64,000 nucleotides of DNA from Phycomyces nitens. Taxonomy: Eukaryota; Mucoromycota; Mucoromycetes; Mucorales; Phycomycetaceae. Both the position numbers and the translations under genes were made by a program. The stretch covers positions 6,416,001 through 6,480,000 of the forward strand of contig JAHRBC010000004.1 of NCBI GenBank assembly GCA_022702545.1. Direction: 5' to 3'. Shown here piece by piece: positions 12,529 to 24,900 of the stretch; position 1 is the stretch's first letter, and each line of letters begins with the position of its first letter. The notes below the pieces were generated by a model. That model was given only the letters and a program-made list of their open reading frames with translations. It was not told the origin of the DNA and searched no databases.

Positions 12529-14224
12529 ATATTATAGGATTGACTAGAGACGTACAGAATTGACTGCTATTAAATAAATTCAAAGCAAGTGGTTTAAGAG
12601 CCAATGTGCTACGACGAGATACAAGAGTGATGCTGCTTATATGCATCTCAAAGACGCGTCAATAGCTTGCACTTTACATCATCTGCAAGGACATGCATTC
12701 GAATGAAACCGTATCGCATGATTAAGAGTGAACCCATGGACTGAACACACAATGATGGTCCGTGATGAGCTTTACTTTCTAGTCGTACAATTCATATAAA
12801 CACGAGTGAAAATGGACAAGAATGGAAATTGGAATAGATAAAAAGTAGAGTGGCGCATGTTAGTTAGAGGATAATGCAAGACAATAAAGATATGCGTATA
12901 GTCAAGGAGAGCATATATTTGAGCGTCCCTTGCACGATTTTCTTTACATCCTTTCCCCTACTGTTATTTGGGTTAAATGAAGACTAGAATGAGATTATTG
13001 TGAACAGTCATGGCTCAATTGCCACGCCTGATGCACTGTGGAACGTAATATAACTCGGAGATAGACTGTTCCGTATTGGTGCATTGTAATATTAGATCGT
13101 TCCATGTAATATGTATGTATCTGCGGAGGGTCTTGTATTATACTATCGCCATGACAACCTACATCCCATGATTATGTCCTGATTACATCACCTAGGCAAT
13201 ATATTATAGTATGAGCCATAACATAAATGGAGAGTTGCTAGGTGACCGTAACCTGGGCTACTCCGAACCCTTGGATATTGCCAACACATGTTTTTTCAAT
13301 TCATAAAACACCAATAAATAAACAGCTGTCTCTTGTAAATGGCCACATAATAATAATTAGAATTATAATTATGATTATAATTATTATTAAAATTATAAAA
13401 ATAATGGCCTTCAAAGGAGATCTAAAAAGAGATGATGATTGGCATATTAACCCTACTCCTTGCCCCCCCAAAAAAATAAAACCAATCGAGCCACCATTAA
13501 TTTGCTTTTATTATTCTTGTATGTCCTTTTAAGCTACCAACAGTCTATGGATATGTTTCTAGCCAAAAAAACATCCAAGTAAAGAGAAATGAGGGTCATT
13601 CGACTGGTGTAGCACTCTGTAGTTTCCAGCAGTGCAGAAGAGCCACGCGCCCACCGGTTGTGCGACAGTTGCCTAGGTTTTTTTCTTGTCCGCTCTTTAT
13701 TTTTGCACCCACAATAGTTGCACTCACATACACTTTCTTTTCTCTTTCTTTCTTTCTTCTCTCCTTTATTCCATGACCATTTGAATATTAGAGTCATTCT
13801 TCTTTCTTAATCTCTTGCGCATTGTTCGCCATTATACCCACTCGCCCTGCATTCAATCAATCACCATCTCGTACAACATCTCATCACCCAAAAATTGTAC
13901 TGTACCGTACTGCACTGTGTCGTATTATAACTGCAATAAAACCACACCAAAAAAATAATCACTTTAAAATATACACCACACCACAACACACCACACCAAT
14001 TCACCGCAAGTGTCCGTCCAGGATCACACTCTTTAATTCTCCTGTCCTTAAACTATCTATTCACGCGTAACCAACCTTTTTTTTTTTCCAAAGCGTAATC
14101 CCTCGAGGTAAACCCAATACATACACATATATATATATACATATATATATATATATTTTACAAAGAAAATGAATAATCAAAACCAATAGATCCTAATCCA
14201 TTATTCCTCTAGAATCTCTTTCAA
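12529..14224. other. Intergenic region, methyltransferase 3' end to GAS2-gene promoter
   Basis: No convincing gene in 1.7 kb. The right part (about 13,790-14,220) is C-rich and pyrimidine-skewed with many CACCA/ACCAC runs, then a TA-rich tract near 14,130-14,158. That looks like a 5' UTR and core promoter of the next gene. An in-frame-looking ORF around 13,242-13,532 has low-complexity composition and is not supported. Confidence 0.5.
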
Positions 14225-17200
14225 ATGATGGTCAATACTCCAGGGTCTGCCCTGAGTGCTTTCCCTTCACCAGCCCAGTCTACAAAATCAATATCTCTTC
14301 AGGAGACAGCTTATGAGAGACTTATGGCTGCACCGATTCCCGACCGGGAGATTGGCGAGATTCTTAACCTCCATGAGTCTCTCACGCTCTATGAGCTGAT
14401 GGACGGCTTTGATATCATTACCAACAAAATATTACACTGGCTAGAGTCTGCTCATCTGGCAGTATTCACCCTTGAGCAGAATGTAAAAGAAGATGCAATG
14501 GAGCCCAAGGAGACCCAGCCTTTGACTGAGGTTGTCCACCGCATGGAACCCTATATCGGCATGCTGATCGAGATCGGCGAAGCCCTTGAGGAGAAATACG
14601 AAGACCAGGATGACCAAGACATGGCCAACCGCCTTTCCAACCAGCGAAGGCGCGAGGCAGCAAAGAGTGCAATCACCAAAATCCAGTACGAATGGTCAGG
14701 GCTCCAGCACTTTCTGGCCTCGGTAATCAAGCAAGTCGATTGCGCAAATGAAAAGAAGGAATTGATTCGGGTGATGGAGCGGGTGTCACTCGAGATGGAC
14801 GATATGTCGACGATGATCTTTCAGTTCCAGGAACGGCGCCATGCCGTAGCAATCGCCACATCTTCCTCTACCTTTACCTCCCCTCAGCAGGCCACCATTT
14901 CAGAAAACGAGAAATGGCTGCAGCAAAAGGGCGAGGACATTTTGGCCGAAATTGACAGCAAAGTCGAACCACTGTTTCATGAGATCGAACGGGTACATGC
15001 ACGCATAAAGTCCGGGACTCTACCGGTGGACCGGTCAGGTGTACTGGCCAAGAAGCACCTAATGGTCCAAGAGAAATGGGAGTATTTCCGCATCGAACTC
15101 TCTGAACTAAAAACCGATGTCAAAGAAGAACGTTGGCAGGCCATTTTTCGCCAGGTGGCCAACGAAGTCGATACGATGATCGAAGGGCTTGATAAAGCCG
15201 CGATACAGTGTCACAATGTTATTCAGCAAGTACGCGATTGGCATGCGACACTTGGCAGTCAGACAGGCTCCAATCCTGGCTCGTTTGACAGATTCTCTCG
15301 TTCACTCTTGCGCTCAGCCAATCGCTCAGCTGCTGCTCCAGTAGCACCTCCTTTGGACCGAGAAAAGTTTCGTGCAGTTGCAGTGTCTTTTGAGGCCAAG
15401 TACAAGTACTATACCCCAAACATCGACCGTATGTTGTCCATGCTGGCCAGTGGGATAGCCAGCCGGGCGTCTCAGTACAGCACCACCCAAAAGCGTCACC
15501 AGAGCATGCTAGAGCGCTGGAACGGACTAAAGGCAGTTATGGACGACTTGCGAACACACGACCTTGTTGACACGGAACGACTCCTAATTGAACGCCAGGC
15601 TAGTCCGGAACAAAGGGCGGACAGAAACCATAATAATTGGAAGGGTATCCGTTACCGTCCCGATCAGGACACCGAAACACGTTCCAGGAGTCCCTATGGC
15701 ACCAAGCCAACCGTCTCAAAGGCCAACACCAAGAACTCCCCTCGCAGTCCTTACACTTCAATCGACGACAGCCAAAGGGCTCGCAGTGCCACCCCCAGTG
15801 GTCGAGCCAGCAGCCGTGCCAGTAGTCAGTCTAGCTATGCTAGTAGTACCTACACCGGGGGCACATTTGCCAGTACCACAAACACAGGATGGAGGTCCCT
15901 GAGCCAGGCAGCAAACACCCCAGTGTCTGCCCTCAGTCCTCGCTCCCAACGCACAGCCAGTCCAATGATGTTTGGTCAAGCAAGCCAGCACCAAAGCCAT
16001 GTGGGAAGTACCCTAAGACCAAGCACCTCTGACACATCTTCAGTTGGCTCTGCAACCATTCCCGAACGGCCTGCCTCTAGGCGTACAAAGACACCCGGGG
16101 CACGGCCTGCGTGGAGTTCAAGCACCAAGACAGAGAAGCAAGATTTCTCGACCCTTGACCCACTCTGGAAGGGCGAAGACAAGGCGGTGGCCGAAGAAGT
16201 TCCGGTTGTGCTTCCTGCTCGAAAGAGTCGTGTACCAGCAACTGGCACAAGTGGTACGTCAGGCGAGAAAAAGGAAGCGTCATGGATGAAACCAACAAAG
16301 AGTACAATCATGCGCAAACGGGCACAGAGCATCGACAAGTCATCAGCACCTCCAAACGATCTGCGGCCAAAGACCCCAGTGGCCCGTGCAAAGACACCAA
16401 CCCCTGGGTACATGCGCGCAAAAACACCCACACCTATCCAGACAAGACCCAAGAGCAGTATGGGCAAGCAAGACTTACATAGGTATAATACTTACTTATC
16501 TCCAGTGTCTGATCGCGAGCGAGCTGCCTCCCCGGCAGCCCGTAGACCATCCCCGAGCCGGCCTCCGCCGGAGATTGCTACTCTTTCTCCGCCAACGAGC
16601 CGGCGTCCGACCTCGCCCATCCGGAGGGCTGCGACGCCATCCATGATCCCCCGGCCAAAGACACCCTCGAGCAGTGATCGGGGTGGATTTGGGTTCGGCT
16701 ACCGGGCCAACTCCCCAAGTGTGTTTACAAGGCCAAGATCATCAATGTTGCACTTGCCACCAGTGCCTCAGCTGCCGAATAATAATAGTGATCTACGGTC
16801 CTATACTCCCATGTCGCAAGTAATATCGTCCAATGATTCCTCCGATGATTACCTTTCAACAACGAGCTCATTTTTATCCGTGCCTCATAGCTCTCCACCC
16901 AGCAGCAAGTCAGGCAGTCCTCCCTACCCACGCGAGCTTCTCAAAAAGCAGTCCATGCCTATGCTCGCGCACCACTCCCCCCTCCGGCCCATCCCCACCC
17001 CCACCCCTCGCACACCTCCGCCTCAGTCCTGCTACGGCCAGGACTGGTCAGACGATGAGTCTGCTTTTAAAGAACAAATTTATAAACCCAACAAGAAGGA
17101 CCCTCTCGATGTCGAAGTGGCTGCCATAGTCAATGCTAACCCTGTGCCTATTCAGTGTGAGCGTGTTCCCCAAGGCGTTGGCCGATACTACTTTGGCAAC

Positions 17201-17380
17201 GAGCTCAGTCCTACCCTTGTTGGTGGCAAGAAGATGTATACATGTAAGCTCATGAACTACGCTGAGCGGGACTCGCGTCGTGGAAGAGGAAAGGGCCCGC
17301 GCAACAAGGTGCTTGTACGTGTTGGTGGCGGGTGGCAGGACCTTGAGCTCTTTCTACTTCATCAAGCCATACATTACTAA
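14225..17380 (+). CDS. Spectrin-repeat-like and GAS2 (GAR) domain cytoskeletal linker protein
   Basis: Single-exon gene of 1051 residues. Residues 1-420 are predicted helical and coiled, with Trp-centred segments (ILHWLESAHLAVF, KWLQQKGEDILAEI, HNVIQQVRDWHATL) typical of spectrin-type bundles. Residues 450-960 are a Ser/Pro/Thr/Arg-rich basic disordered region with repeated KTPTP and RPKTP motifs, of the kind that bind microtubules or are CDK targets. The C-terminal 75 residues form a GAR domain: VPIQCERV, GRYYFGNE, then VLVRVGGGWQDLELFL, matching the GAS2 signature. GAS2 proteins bridge microtubules and actin. The second ATG at 14228 could equally be the start. Intronless, unlike all its neighbours. 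Confidence 0.85.
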   Translation: MMVNTPGSALSAFPSPAQSTKSISLQETAYERLMAAPIPDREIGEILNLHESLTLYELMDGFDIITNKILHWLESAHLAVFTLEQNVKEDAMEPKETQPLTEVVHRMEPYIGMLIEIGEALEEKYEDQDDQDMANRLSNQRRREAAKSAITKIQYEWSGLQHFLASVIKQVDCANEKKELIRVMERVSLEMDDMSTMIFQFQERRHAVAIATSSSTFTSPQQATISENEKWLQQKGEDILAEIDSKVEPLFHEIERVHARIKSGTLPVDRSGVLAKKHLMVQEKWEYFRIELSELKTDVKEERWQAIFRQVANEVDTMIEGLDKAAIQCHNVIQQVRDWHATLGSQTGSNPGSFDRFSRSLLRSANRSAAAPVAPPLDREKFRAVAVSFEAKYKYYTPNIDRMLSMLASGIASRASQYSTTQKRHQSMLERWNGLKAVMDDLRTHDLVDTERLLIERQASPEQRADRNHNNWKGIRYRPDQDTETRSRSPYGTKPTVSKANTKNSPRSPYTSIDDSQRARSATPSGRASSRASSQSSYASSTYTGGTFASTTNTGWRSLSQAANTPVSALSPRSQRTASPMMFGQASQHQSHVGSTLRPSTSDTSSVGSATIPERPASRRTKTPGARPAWSSSTKTEKQDFSTLDPLWKGEDKAVAEEVPVVLPARKSRVPATGTSGTSGEKKEASWMKPTKSTIMRKRAQSIDKSSAPPNDLRPKTPVARAKTPTPGYMRAKTPTPIQTRPKSSMGKQDLHRYNTYLSPVSDRERAASPAARRPSPSRPPPEIATLSPPTSRRPTSPIRRAATPSMIPRPKTPSSSDRGGFGFGYRANSPSVFTRPRSSMLHLPPVPQLPNNNSDLRSYTPMSQVISSNDSSDDYLSTTSSFLSVPHSSPPSSKSGSPPYPRELLKKQSMPMLAHHSPLRPIPTPTPRTPPPQSCYGQDWSDDESAFKEQIYKPNKKDPLDVEVAAIVNANPVPIQCERVPQGVGRYYFGNELSPTLVGGKKMYTCKLMNYAERDSRRGRGKGPRNKVLVRVGGGWQDLELFLLHQAIHY

Positions 17381-17965
17381 GTACCACATTCTCACTATCA
17401 TTCCCCCTCCCCCCTCCCCCACCCCACCCTTCAAAAAGCGCATGTCATTCACGCCTGCATTGTTACTTTTTTCTTGTCTTCATCATTCATTCTTTTCTTC
17501 ATACATCTCATCCCCACCATTTAATATTTTATCAAATATATGAATCAATGAAAATCTAATTGCCAAGGCACACACAAATCAGAACTATAAGCTTGAATTT
17601 TACACATTTGGTAGAAAAGGGTCTGTGCCATAAAGTTATCCCAATCGTTGAAAGAACATAGAAAAAAACTAGATTTGCAACTATAATATGCTTGTACACC
17701 AGTCTGTACACCATCAGTTTCTATTTTATTATTATTTTGGGACCAGGACCCGACCCATGTTTAAAGACGTTTGGTGAATCAGTCCAATGTTCCCCGTCCA
17801 TTTACATCAGTTCTGTATATAAAGGGCCACGTCTGGAGGTCTGGGAGTTTTCCTGTTATCCTATCGACCTTAAACAAGTCTTGCACCCCTTTTTCTGTAA
17901 GTCATAGCCACCTGGGAATCGAATTGAATACTAATATCATGCGCTTTTTTATTTATTTAGACACA
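17381..17965. other. Intergenic region and 5' UTR of pyruvate carboxylase
   Basis: Holds the 3' UTR of the GAS2 gene (C-rich run near 17,405-17,432, then A/T-rich) and the promoter/5' UTR of the carboxylase. A TATA-like tatataaag lies at 17,816-17,824, about 150 bp before the ATG. Confidence 0.5.
17897..17960 (+). other. Probable 5' UTR intron of the pyruvate carboxylase gene
   Basis: Donor gtaagt at 17,897, branch-like tactaat near 17,929-17,935 and acceptor tttag ending at 17,960, five bases before the carboxylase ATG. The ORF stays open upstream to 17,771, but the strong splice signals make an intron more likely than an extended N-terminus. Confidence 0.65.
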
Positions 17966-20900
17966 ATGCCACATGCTCGAGAACACTCTGTGGAGACGAT
18001 TCGTCGTAACAGTGAAGTGATGGGAACCCTGCGAAAGCTAATGGTCGTCAACCGAGGTGTAAGTAGTTTTCTAGGTGATGTTTCTTGTTTTTCTTGTTTC
18101 TCATGAATATCCAGGAAATTGCCATTCGTGTGTTCCGTACTGCTCACGAACTGTCCATGAGCACCGTGGCCATCTTTTCTCATGAAGATCGTCTTTCGAT
18201 GCACCGCTACAAGGTAAACTACTCACCAACATCTATCTACGCTTATTAACATTTTGGTTGCAGGCTGATGAATCATACCAAATTGGAACTGTGGGACAAT
18301 TTTCCCCAGTCGGAGCGTATCTTGCCCAGGACGAGATCATTCGTATCGCAAAGGAACATGATGTCGCCATGATCCATCCTGGTTATGGATTCCTGGCCGA
18401 AAATGCCGAATTTGCTCGCAAGGTCCAGGCTGCCGGTATTACCTTTATTGGCCCTTCTGCAAATGTCATTGAGAGCTTGGGTGACAAGACCAAAGCCAGA
18501 AAGATCGGTAAGCCCAAAGGAGAATTTATTACCCTCTTATTGGGGTAACTTTTTACCAGAGTCTAATTGATATGCTAGCCATGGACTGCAAGGTTCCTGT
18601 GGTCCCTGGTACACCCGGCCCAGTCGACAAGTTCACAGACGCAAAGGCATTTATTCAGCAGTATGGCTTCCCAGTCATCATCAAGGCTGCCATGGGTGGT
18701 GGTGGTCGTGGTATGCGTGTAGTCCGTGAACAGAGCGAACTAGAGGAGGCATTCTTGCGTGCAAAGTCAGAGGCTCTGGCTGCATTTGGTGATGGAACTG
18801 TGTTTATCGAGCGCTTCGTAGACAAGCCCCGGCACATCGAAGTCCAGCTCTTGGCTGATCGTGCTGGCAACGTTGTCCATCTGTTTGAGCGCGATTGCTC
18901 AGTCCAGCGCAGACACCAAAAGGTCGTCGAGATTGCACCCGCAAAGAACCTCGATGCTAGTGTGCGTGAAGCCATCTTGCTCGATGCCATCAAGATTGCA
19001 AAGGCTGTAGAGTATAAGAACGCAGGTACTGCTGAATTCTTGGTCGATTCCCAGAACCGCCACTACTTTATCGAAATCAACCCTCGTATCCAGGTTGAGC
19101 ACACCATTACCGAAGAAATCACAGGTATCGACATCATTGCTGCCCAGATCCAAATTGCTGCCGGTGCCCTTTTGCCCCAGCTCGGCCTCACCCAGCAACG
19201 TATTCGCCAGCGTGGGTTTGCAATCCAGTGTCGTGTTACAACCGAGGATCCTGAAAAGAGTTTCCAGCCTGATACCGGAAAGATCGAAGTATACCGCTCC
19301 ACAGGTGGCAACGGCATTCGTCTCGACGGTGGTGCTGGCTATGCCGGTGCTATTATTACCCCTCACTACGATTCCCTCTTGGTCAAGGTCACCTGTAGTG
19401 GATCCACTTACGAAGTTGCCCGTCGCAAGATTGTTCGTGCCCTTGTCGAGTTCCGTATTCGCGGTGTAAAGACCAACATTCCCTTTTTGCAGCGTCTATT
19501 GACCCATTCGACCTTTATGACCGGAAATTGCTGGACCACATTTATCGACGACACACCAGACCTCTTCCGTCTCGTCCAGTCCCAGAACAGAGCCCAGAGA
19601 TTGTTGGGCTACCTTGGTGATGTTGTCGTCAACGGTTCCCAGATCAAGGGCCAAGTAGGAGAACCGTCGTTGAAGGAGGAGATTGAAGTTCCCACCCTCA
19701 AAACTGCCGCCGATACAACCGTTCCTTGCCAGGATGGCTGGCGCAAGATCATAGTCGAGCAAGGTCCCGAGGCATTTGCAAAGGCCGTAAGAGCCTACCC
19801 TGGTGTGTTGATCATGGACACTACCTGGAGAGATGCCCACCAGAGTTTGTTGGCTACCCGTGTTCGCACTATGGGTAAGTATGTTTATTAACAATATCAG
19901 TTCTAACAACATCCGATGTAGATCTTCTCAAGGTTGCACCCGTAACCTCCCACGCTCTCAATAACGCATTTGCTCTTGAATGCTGGGGTGGTGCTACGTT
20001 TGATGTAGCCATGCGCTTCTTGTTTGAAGATCCCTGGGACCGCTTGATCCAGCTACGTGCTGCTGTACCCAACATTCCATTCCAGATGCTCTTGCGTGGT
20101 GCCAATGCTGTTGGCTATACATCCTATCCCGACAATGTCGTCTACGATTTCTGCGACAAGGCCGTAAAGGCTGGTATGGATATCTTCCGTATCTTTGATT
20201 CCCTCAACTATATCGACAACATGAAGCTCGGTATTGCTGCTGTGAAAAAGGCCGGTGGTGTAATTGAAGCCAGCATCTGTTATACTGGAGATGTGTCCAA
20301 CCCTGCCCGCACAAAGTATAACATTGACTACTACCTCAAGCTTACCCAGCAGCTTGTCGACCAGGGCATCCACATCCTTGGTATCAAGGACATGGCCGGT
20401 CTCTTGAAGCCAAAGGCCGCCAAGCAGCTCATTGGTGCCATTCGCAAGCGTTTCCCTGACCTTCCCATCCATGTCCACACTCACGACACTGCCGGTACAG
20501 GTGTTGCTTCCATGATGGCTGCCGCATCTGCAGGTGCCGATGTAGTCGACGTTGCCATTGACTCCATGTCCGGTATGACTTCGCAGCCTGCTATGGGTGC
20601 CATTGTCGCAGCACTTGAGCAGACTCATCTTGGCACCGGCATCAGCATGGAGAACATCCAGGCATTGAACTCTTACTGGGAACAGTGTCGTATGCTGTAC
20701 TCTTGCTTTGAGGCCAACGTCAAGGCTGCCGATTCAGGTGTATATGACCATGAAATGCCCGGAGGTCAATACACCAACCTCATGTTCCAGTCGCAGCAGC
20801 TCGGACTCGGTGCTCAATGGCGCCAGATCAAGCAAGCCTACAAAGAAGCAAACGATATCTGCGGTGATCTGGTCAAGGTTACTCCATCTAGCAAAGTTGT

Positions 20901-21764
20901 CGGTGATCTCGCTCAATTCATGGTTTCAAACAGTCTTTCTGGCAAGGATGTTGTCGACAAGGCATCTAGTCTGTCCTTCCCTACTTCAGTAGTCGAGTTC
21001 TTCCAAGGCTACCTCGGCCAGCCCTATGGTGGTTTCCCTGAGCCTCTTAGATCACACATCATCCGCGACCTCAAGCGCATCAATGGCAGACCTGGTGCTT
21101 CTATGCCTCCAATGGATCTTGTCAAGCTCAAGGCCGAACTGGTCGAAAAGTATGGAAAGGGAATCCGCGACTACGATGTCATATCGGCTGCCCTCTATCC
21201 AAAGGTGTTTGCCGAGTACCGTGCCATAGTTGACTTGTATGGCGATCTGTCTGTTGTGCCCACACGCTACTTCCTATCAAAGCCTGTGGTTGGCGAGGAG
21301 TTCCATGTGAACATTGATGAGGGCAAGACCTTGATTATCAAGTTGCTCGCTGTTGGATCCATTGATTCCAGCGGAAAGCGCGATGTCTACTTTGAGCTTA
21401 ACGGAGAGGCGCGTGTTGTTGGTATTACTGACAAGAATTCTGGTGAGTACTGAACACACAAATAAGCTTTCATGAACACTAATTTAACATTGACTGTGTA
21501 GCTATCGAGACCATTACACGTGAAAAGGCAGATACTTCCAACCCTGGAGATGTTGCTGCTCCCATGTCGGGTGTAGTAGTTGAGCTCCATTGCAAGCAAG
21601 GCTCAATCATCAAGGCCGGTGACCCTGTGTGCGTCTTGAGTGCAATGAAGATGGAGACCATCGTGTCTTCTCCTGTCGGTGGCCGTGTTGAGCTGGTGCC
21701 TGTCCAAGAGGGCGACTCATTATCCTCTGGCGACTTGGTTGTCAGAGTTGTCAAGAACACCTAG
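17966..21764 (+). CDS. pyc: Pyruvate carboxylase
   Basis: Biotin-dependent anaplerotic enzyme making oxaloacetate from pyruvate and bicarbonate with ATP. Six exons: 17966-18058, 18115-18213, 18264-18507, 18579-19874, 19922-21442, 21502-21764; total 3516 nt, 1171 residues, the normal family length. Biotin carboxylase at the N-terminus: MVVNRGEIAIRV, the Gly-rich ATP loop MGGGGRGMRVV, HIEVQLLAD, EINPRIQVEHTITEE. Carboxyltransferase: TTWRDAHQSLLATR, LRGANAVGYTSYPDN and HTHDTAG with the metal-binding histidines. The biotinyl domain at the end has the acceptor Lys (near residue 1134) in SAMKMET. The N-terminus MPHAREHSVE lacks an obvious mitochondrial presequence, in line with cytosolic fungal enzymes. 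Convergent with SAC3, 187 bp apart. Confidence 0.96.
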
Positions 21765-21951
21765 ATTGTCCCCAAACTCATTTTCCCCTTGTCCGCCTGC
21801 GCTTGTACATGTCTTGGTCATATTTGATGTGCTAGCATATGATTTAGATAGAAATGTTTTGATACGCTGGCTGTAGAAATTAAGCAATCCATAAATATAT
21901 ATTACATCATTAAAAACACACGGAGGAAAAGCACATTTGTCAACGATTTAA

Positions 21952-24900
21952 TTAAAGAGTAGGAATCATAGGTTGATTGATAACCATGTTTTTGGCCAAC
22001 CATTCCACATCTTCTTCAAGTCTATCTACAATTGTCATGGGGCTCATAATCATTATCTTAAAGTCAGATATGACAGACGTGTTAAGGATACCGAGGTTTC
22101 GTGGGATCTATCACAAGAAGTGTTCAATATCGATCGTTATACTTCCAAGTAATATTACATTATTCAATGCTTTCTCAAGTGTTGCCGTAGTTGGCCAATA
22201 GCCAAACACAATAGGAACCTGTATTCCAGGGTTGTATCGACATAATAATTCTAAAAAGTCGTGCAATCGCTTTCGTTCTTGGGCCCAGTAATGGACACTG
22301 CTTACATTAGTCTCGCTAACATATCCAAATGAACACTTACTTTTCACAATCATCAATACCAGATATCTTCATTTCAGACAGTGAGAATAACACTGCCCCT
22401 AGCTCGTTTACAGCCTAGATTTCACATGGTTCAGAATCTGTAGATCCACAAGATACTAAACATTACCTTTCGGTAGACTAGATCGTCTGGTGTCACGGAT
22501 CTTGTGGTGATGTTAAACTCCTTGTAACGCTCAATACGGCGATAAAATTCCTTGTCAAGACCAAACTTCTTTTGAATCCATTCGGCCGACTGTTCTTGAC
22601 GGCTAGCCAAGTGGATCCACAGCTGCCACTCGGATTTTGCAGAAGTATCCTCTCTTTTTGGTTCAAAATCACGCATTGGTGTCTTGATGATGGGGTATAT
22701 ACGTTCTGCAAAGTTCTCTGTTTTCCAGATTGCTTCATTTAGGCCATCCTCGGGCTAATAGATTATCTTTTGTTATAGCCTAGGATAACAAGAGTTGTTT
22801 GCTTTTATCCTTACCCAGGTGGTCTTGGCTAATGCGGTCTCTTCGGCCTTCATAGTCTCTTGGGCTTTTCGACTGACAATATTGGTCTCTAGCAGTATGT
22901 TGACTCGTCCTGTGGAATTTGCATTTCCTGCCTCCCATGGCTTTACACCAGCTTTATACATGTTGAAATGCCACCTCTTGTTGCGCGCCTTTGCCACCTC
23001 GTCTCTCTTTTCTACTCGAGTACGTGCGCGTTTTATCCAAGGCTTCAGTTTCTTTTGCAGTTTTTTTACTCGTTGGATAGCCTTTGTTGTTAGTTCAAAC
23101 GATGCTTGTCGAATGACAGTCTTGACCAATTCATTCATCCATCGATTAGATAGCTGTGATATCAATGCCTGGCGATGCATGCGAGCAATCGCTCTTTCTT
23201 GCTCTTCTTGGCGCAGTCTCTCTTGTTCGGCAGCTTCTGCAGCAGCTTTTTCTGCACGACGGCGCTCTTCTTCGGCAGCCAGAGCTGCCCGCATAGTCAT
23301 CTCCTCCTCCTCTCTTCTTCGAGACTCTTCGGCAATTCGTGCTTCTTCTTCAAGCGTTGCCTTTAGTTCTTCTTGTCGTCGTTGTTCTTCAATAGCCCGC
23401 TGAATTTCTGCTTCCTTTTCCTGGGCTGCCTTTTCTTTTGCCTGCAGTTCTGCTTGGAGTCTGGCTTGATTCTCAGCATGGGCTATTGCCTTTGCATAAG
23501 CTTGTTTTTCTTGATGAAGTTTCAACTGGGCTTGAGCAATCTGGGCCTCCATGGCCGCTCTTTTGGCCTGGTTGATTGCAGCTATGGATCGTGCACGTTC
23601 AAGCTGGTTGTTTTGTTGCTGAGCTTGGATAACAGACCCATTTTCCATAGATGAGGTACCATTGACAATCTCACGGAAACTAATGCCAGATTTTTTTGGC
23701 TCTACCAGCATCATTGAACGTCGAGGTCGTGGTGTGGACAATGGTTCTGGATTTATAGGGCATAAGAATACAAACCACATAATAGGTGTATATTTTACCT
23801 GCAAAAAAGAATGCTTTGCTATTTCCATGATATTTCTGGCCGAATAGAATGGTAGGTTGACCAAGAGACATGTCGACTTGTAGGCCATACAGCTCCACTT
23901 CTTCAATAAGCTGCTTCATCGTATCATAGGCCAGCACTTGGCGAACATATTCGGCCTCGACTCCTGGGTGTAACTTCATATAGACCTTGTTCATGGCCTT
24001 GAGAGCACCCTTGCGCACTTCAGGAAAATGCCATTCAAGAAGGCAGGACATCAGGAAAGGTGTGTCTGGAGCTGCGACTAATTTGAAAAACTTTGAGTAA
24101 AAGTTTTGGCATGCTTCAATGTTTGCGGGCTTGTTGCGCCGTGAAGATGACTCTTGGATCTCATTGTTACGCTGTGCTAATCCATAGAATTGCAGAGCAC
24201 GCTTGACATGAAAGTTCAAAAAGATATGGGGTGGAAGGGCCATTGCTTGGCGAGTAATATCGTTATCACGAAGATGGGTAATGATATAATATGCTCTGAA
24301 TTCGGCTTCGTTGGGAGTCTCGATACCCTCATCACGCAAATCATCATAAAACTCTGTCAGACTCAAAAGTACTATAGATAGAGTTAGACAAAGCGAGAAT
24401 GATAATGTTGTACCTTTTCGTAATTGTTCAGTTTCCTGCTGTTCGCTGAATTTTTCTTCTTCCAATTCACACATTTCATGAAGGCAAAGAATGTGGAATC
24501 TAGCGATACGCTCATGCACCTGGACTGCTGTAATATCTCGAATATTTTGGAGAGTAAAGTCTTGACGGATAGATCTTGTACGGTCTCGAAGGAATGCATG
24601 GCATTTGACAAGAGGATACTCGGAAAGAACATTATCGACCAGATAGTCAAGTGTTTCCTGTTGCATGTAAGACGCCTGCTCTTGTCTTTTTCTAGCTTTA
24701 CCTTTAGGACCGGAGGGGGTCTGACATCTGAAGGCAGCGGTTGGTCGTTACCAGCGGCAGATCGTCGATAGGCTTTTACGGTTTTGTATGGATCGGCGTG
24801 GCCATATTCATCCTGATCAAACACAGTGTTAACACTAGGTAGGTTTTAGGCGACTTGAACTTCTTGCCATTTCAATGGAATCCAGGCCATTTTGGTACTC

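Noticed and set aside
17771..17965. N-terminal extension of pyruvate carboxylase
   Set aside because: In frame, but interrupted by strong 5' UTR intron signals, and the residues resemble no carboxylase N-terminus or presequence.
18899..19366. Antisense ORFs across pyruvate carboxylase
   Set aside because: Shadow frames of a codon-biased conserved gene.
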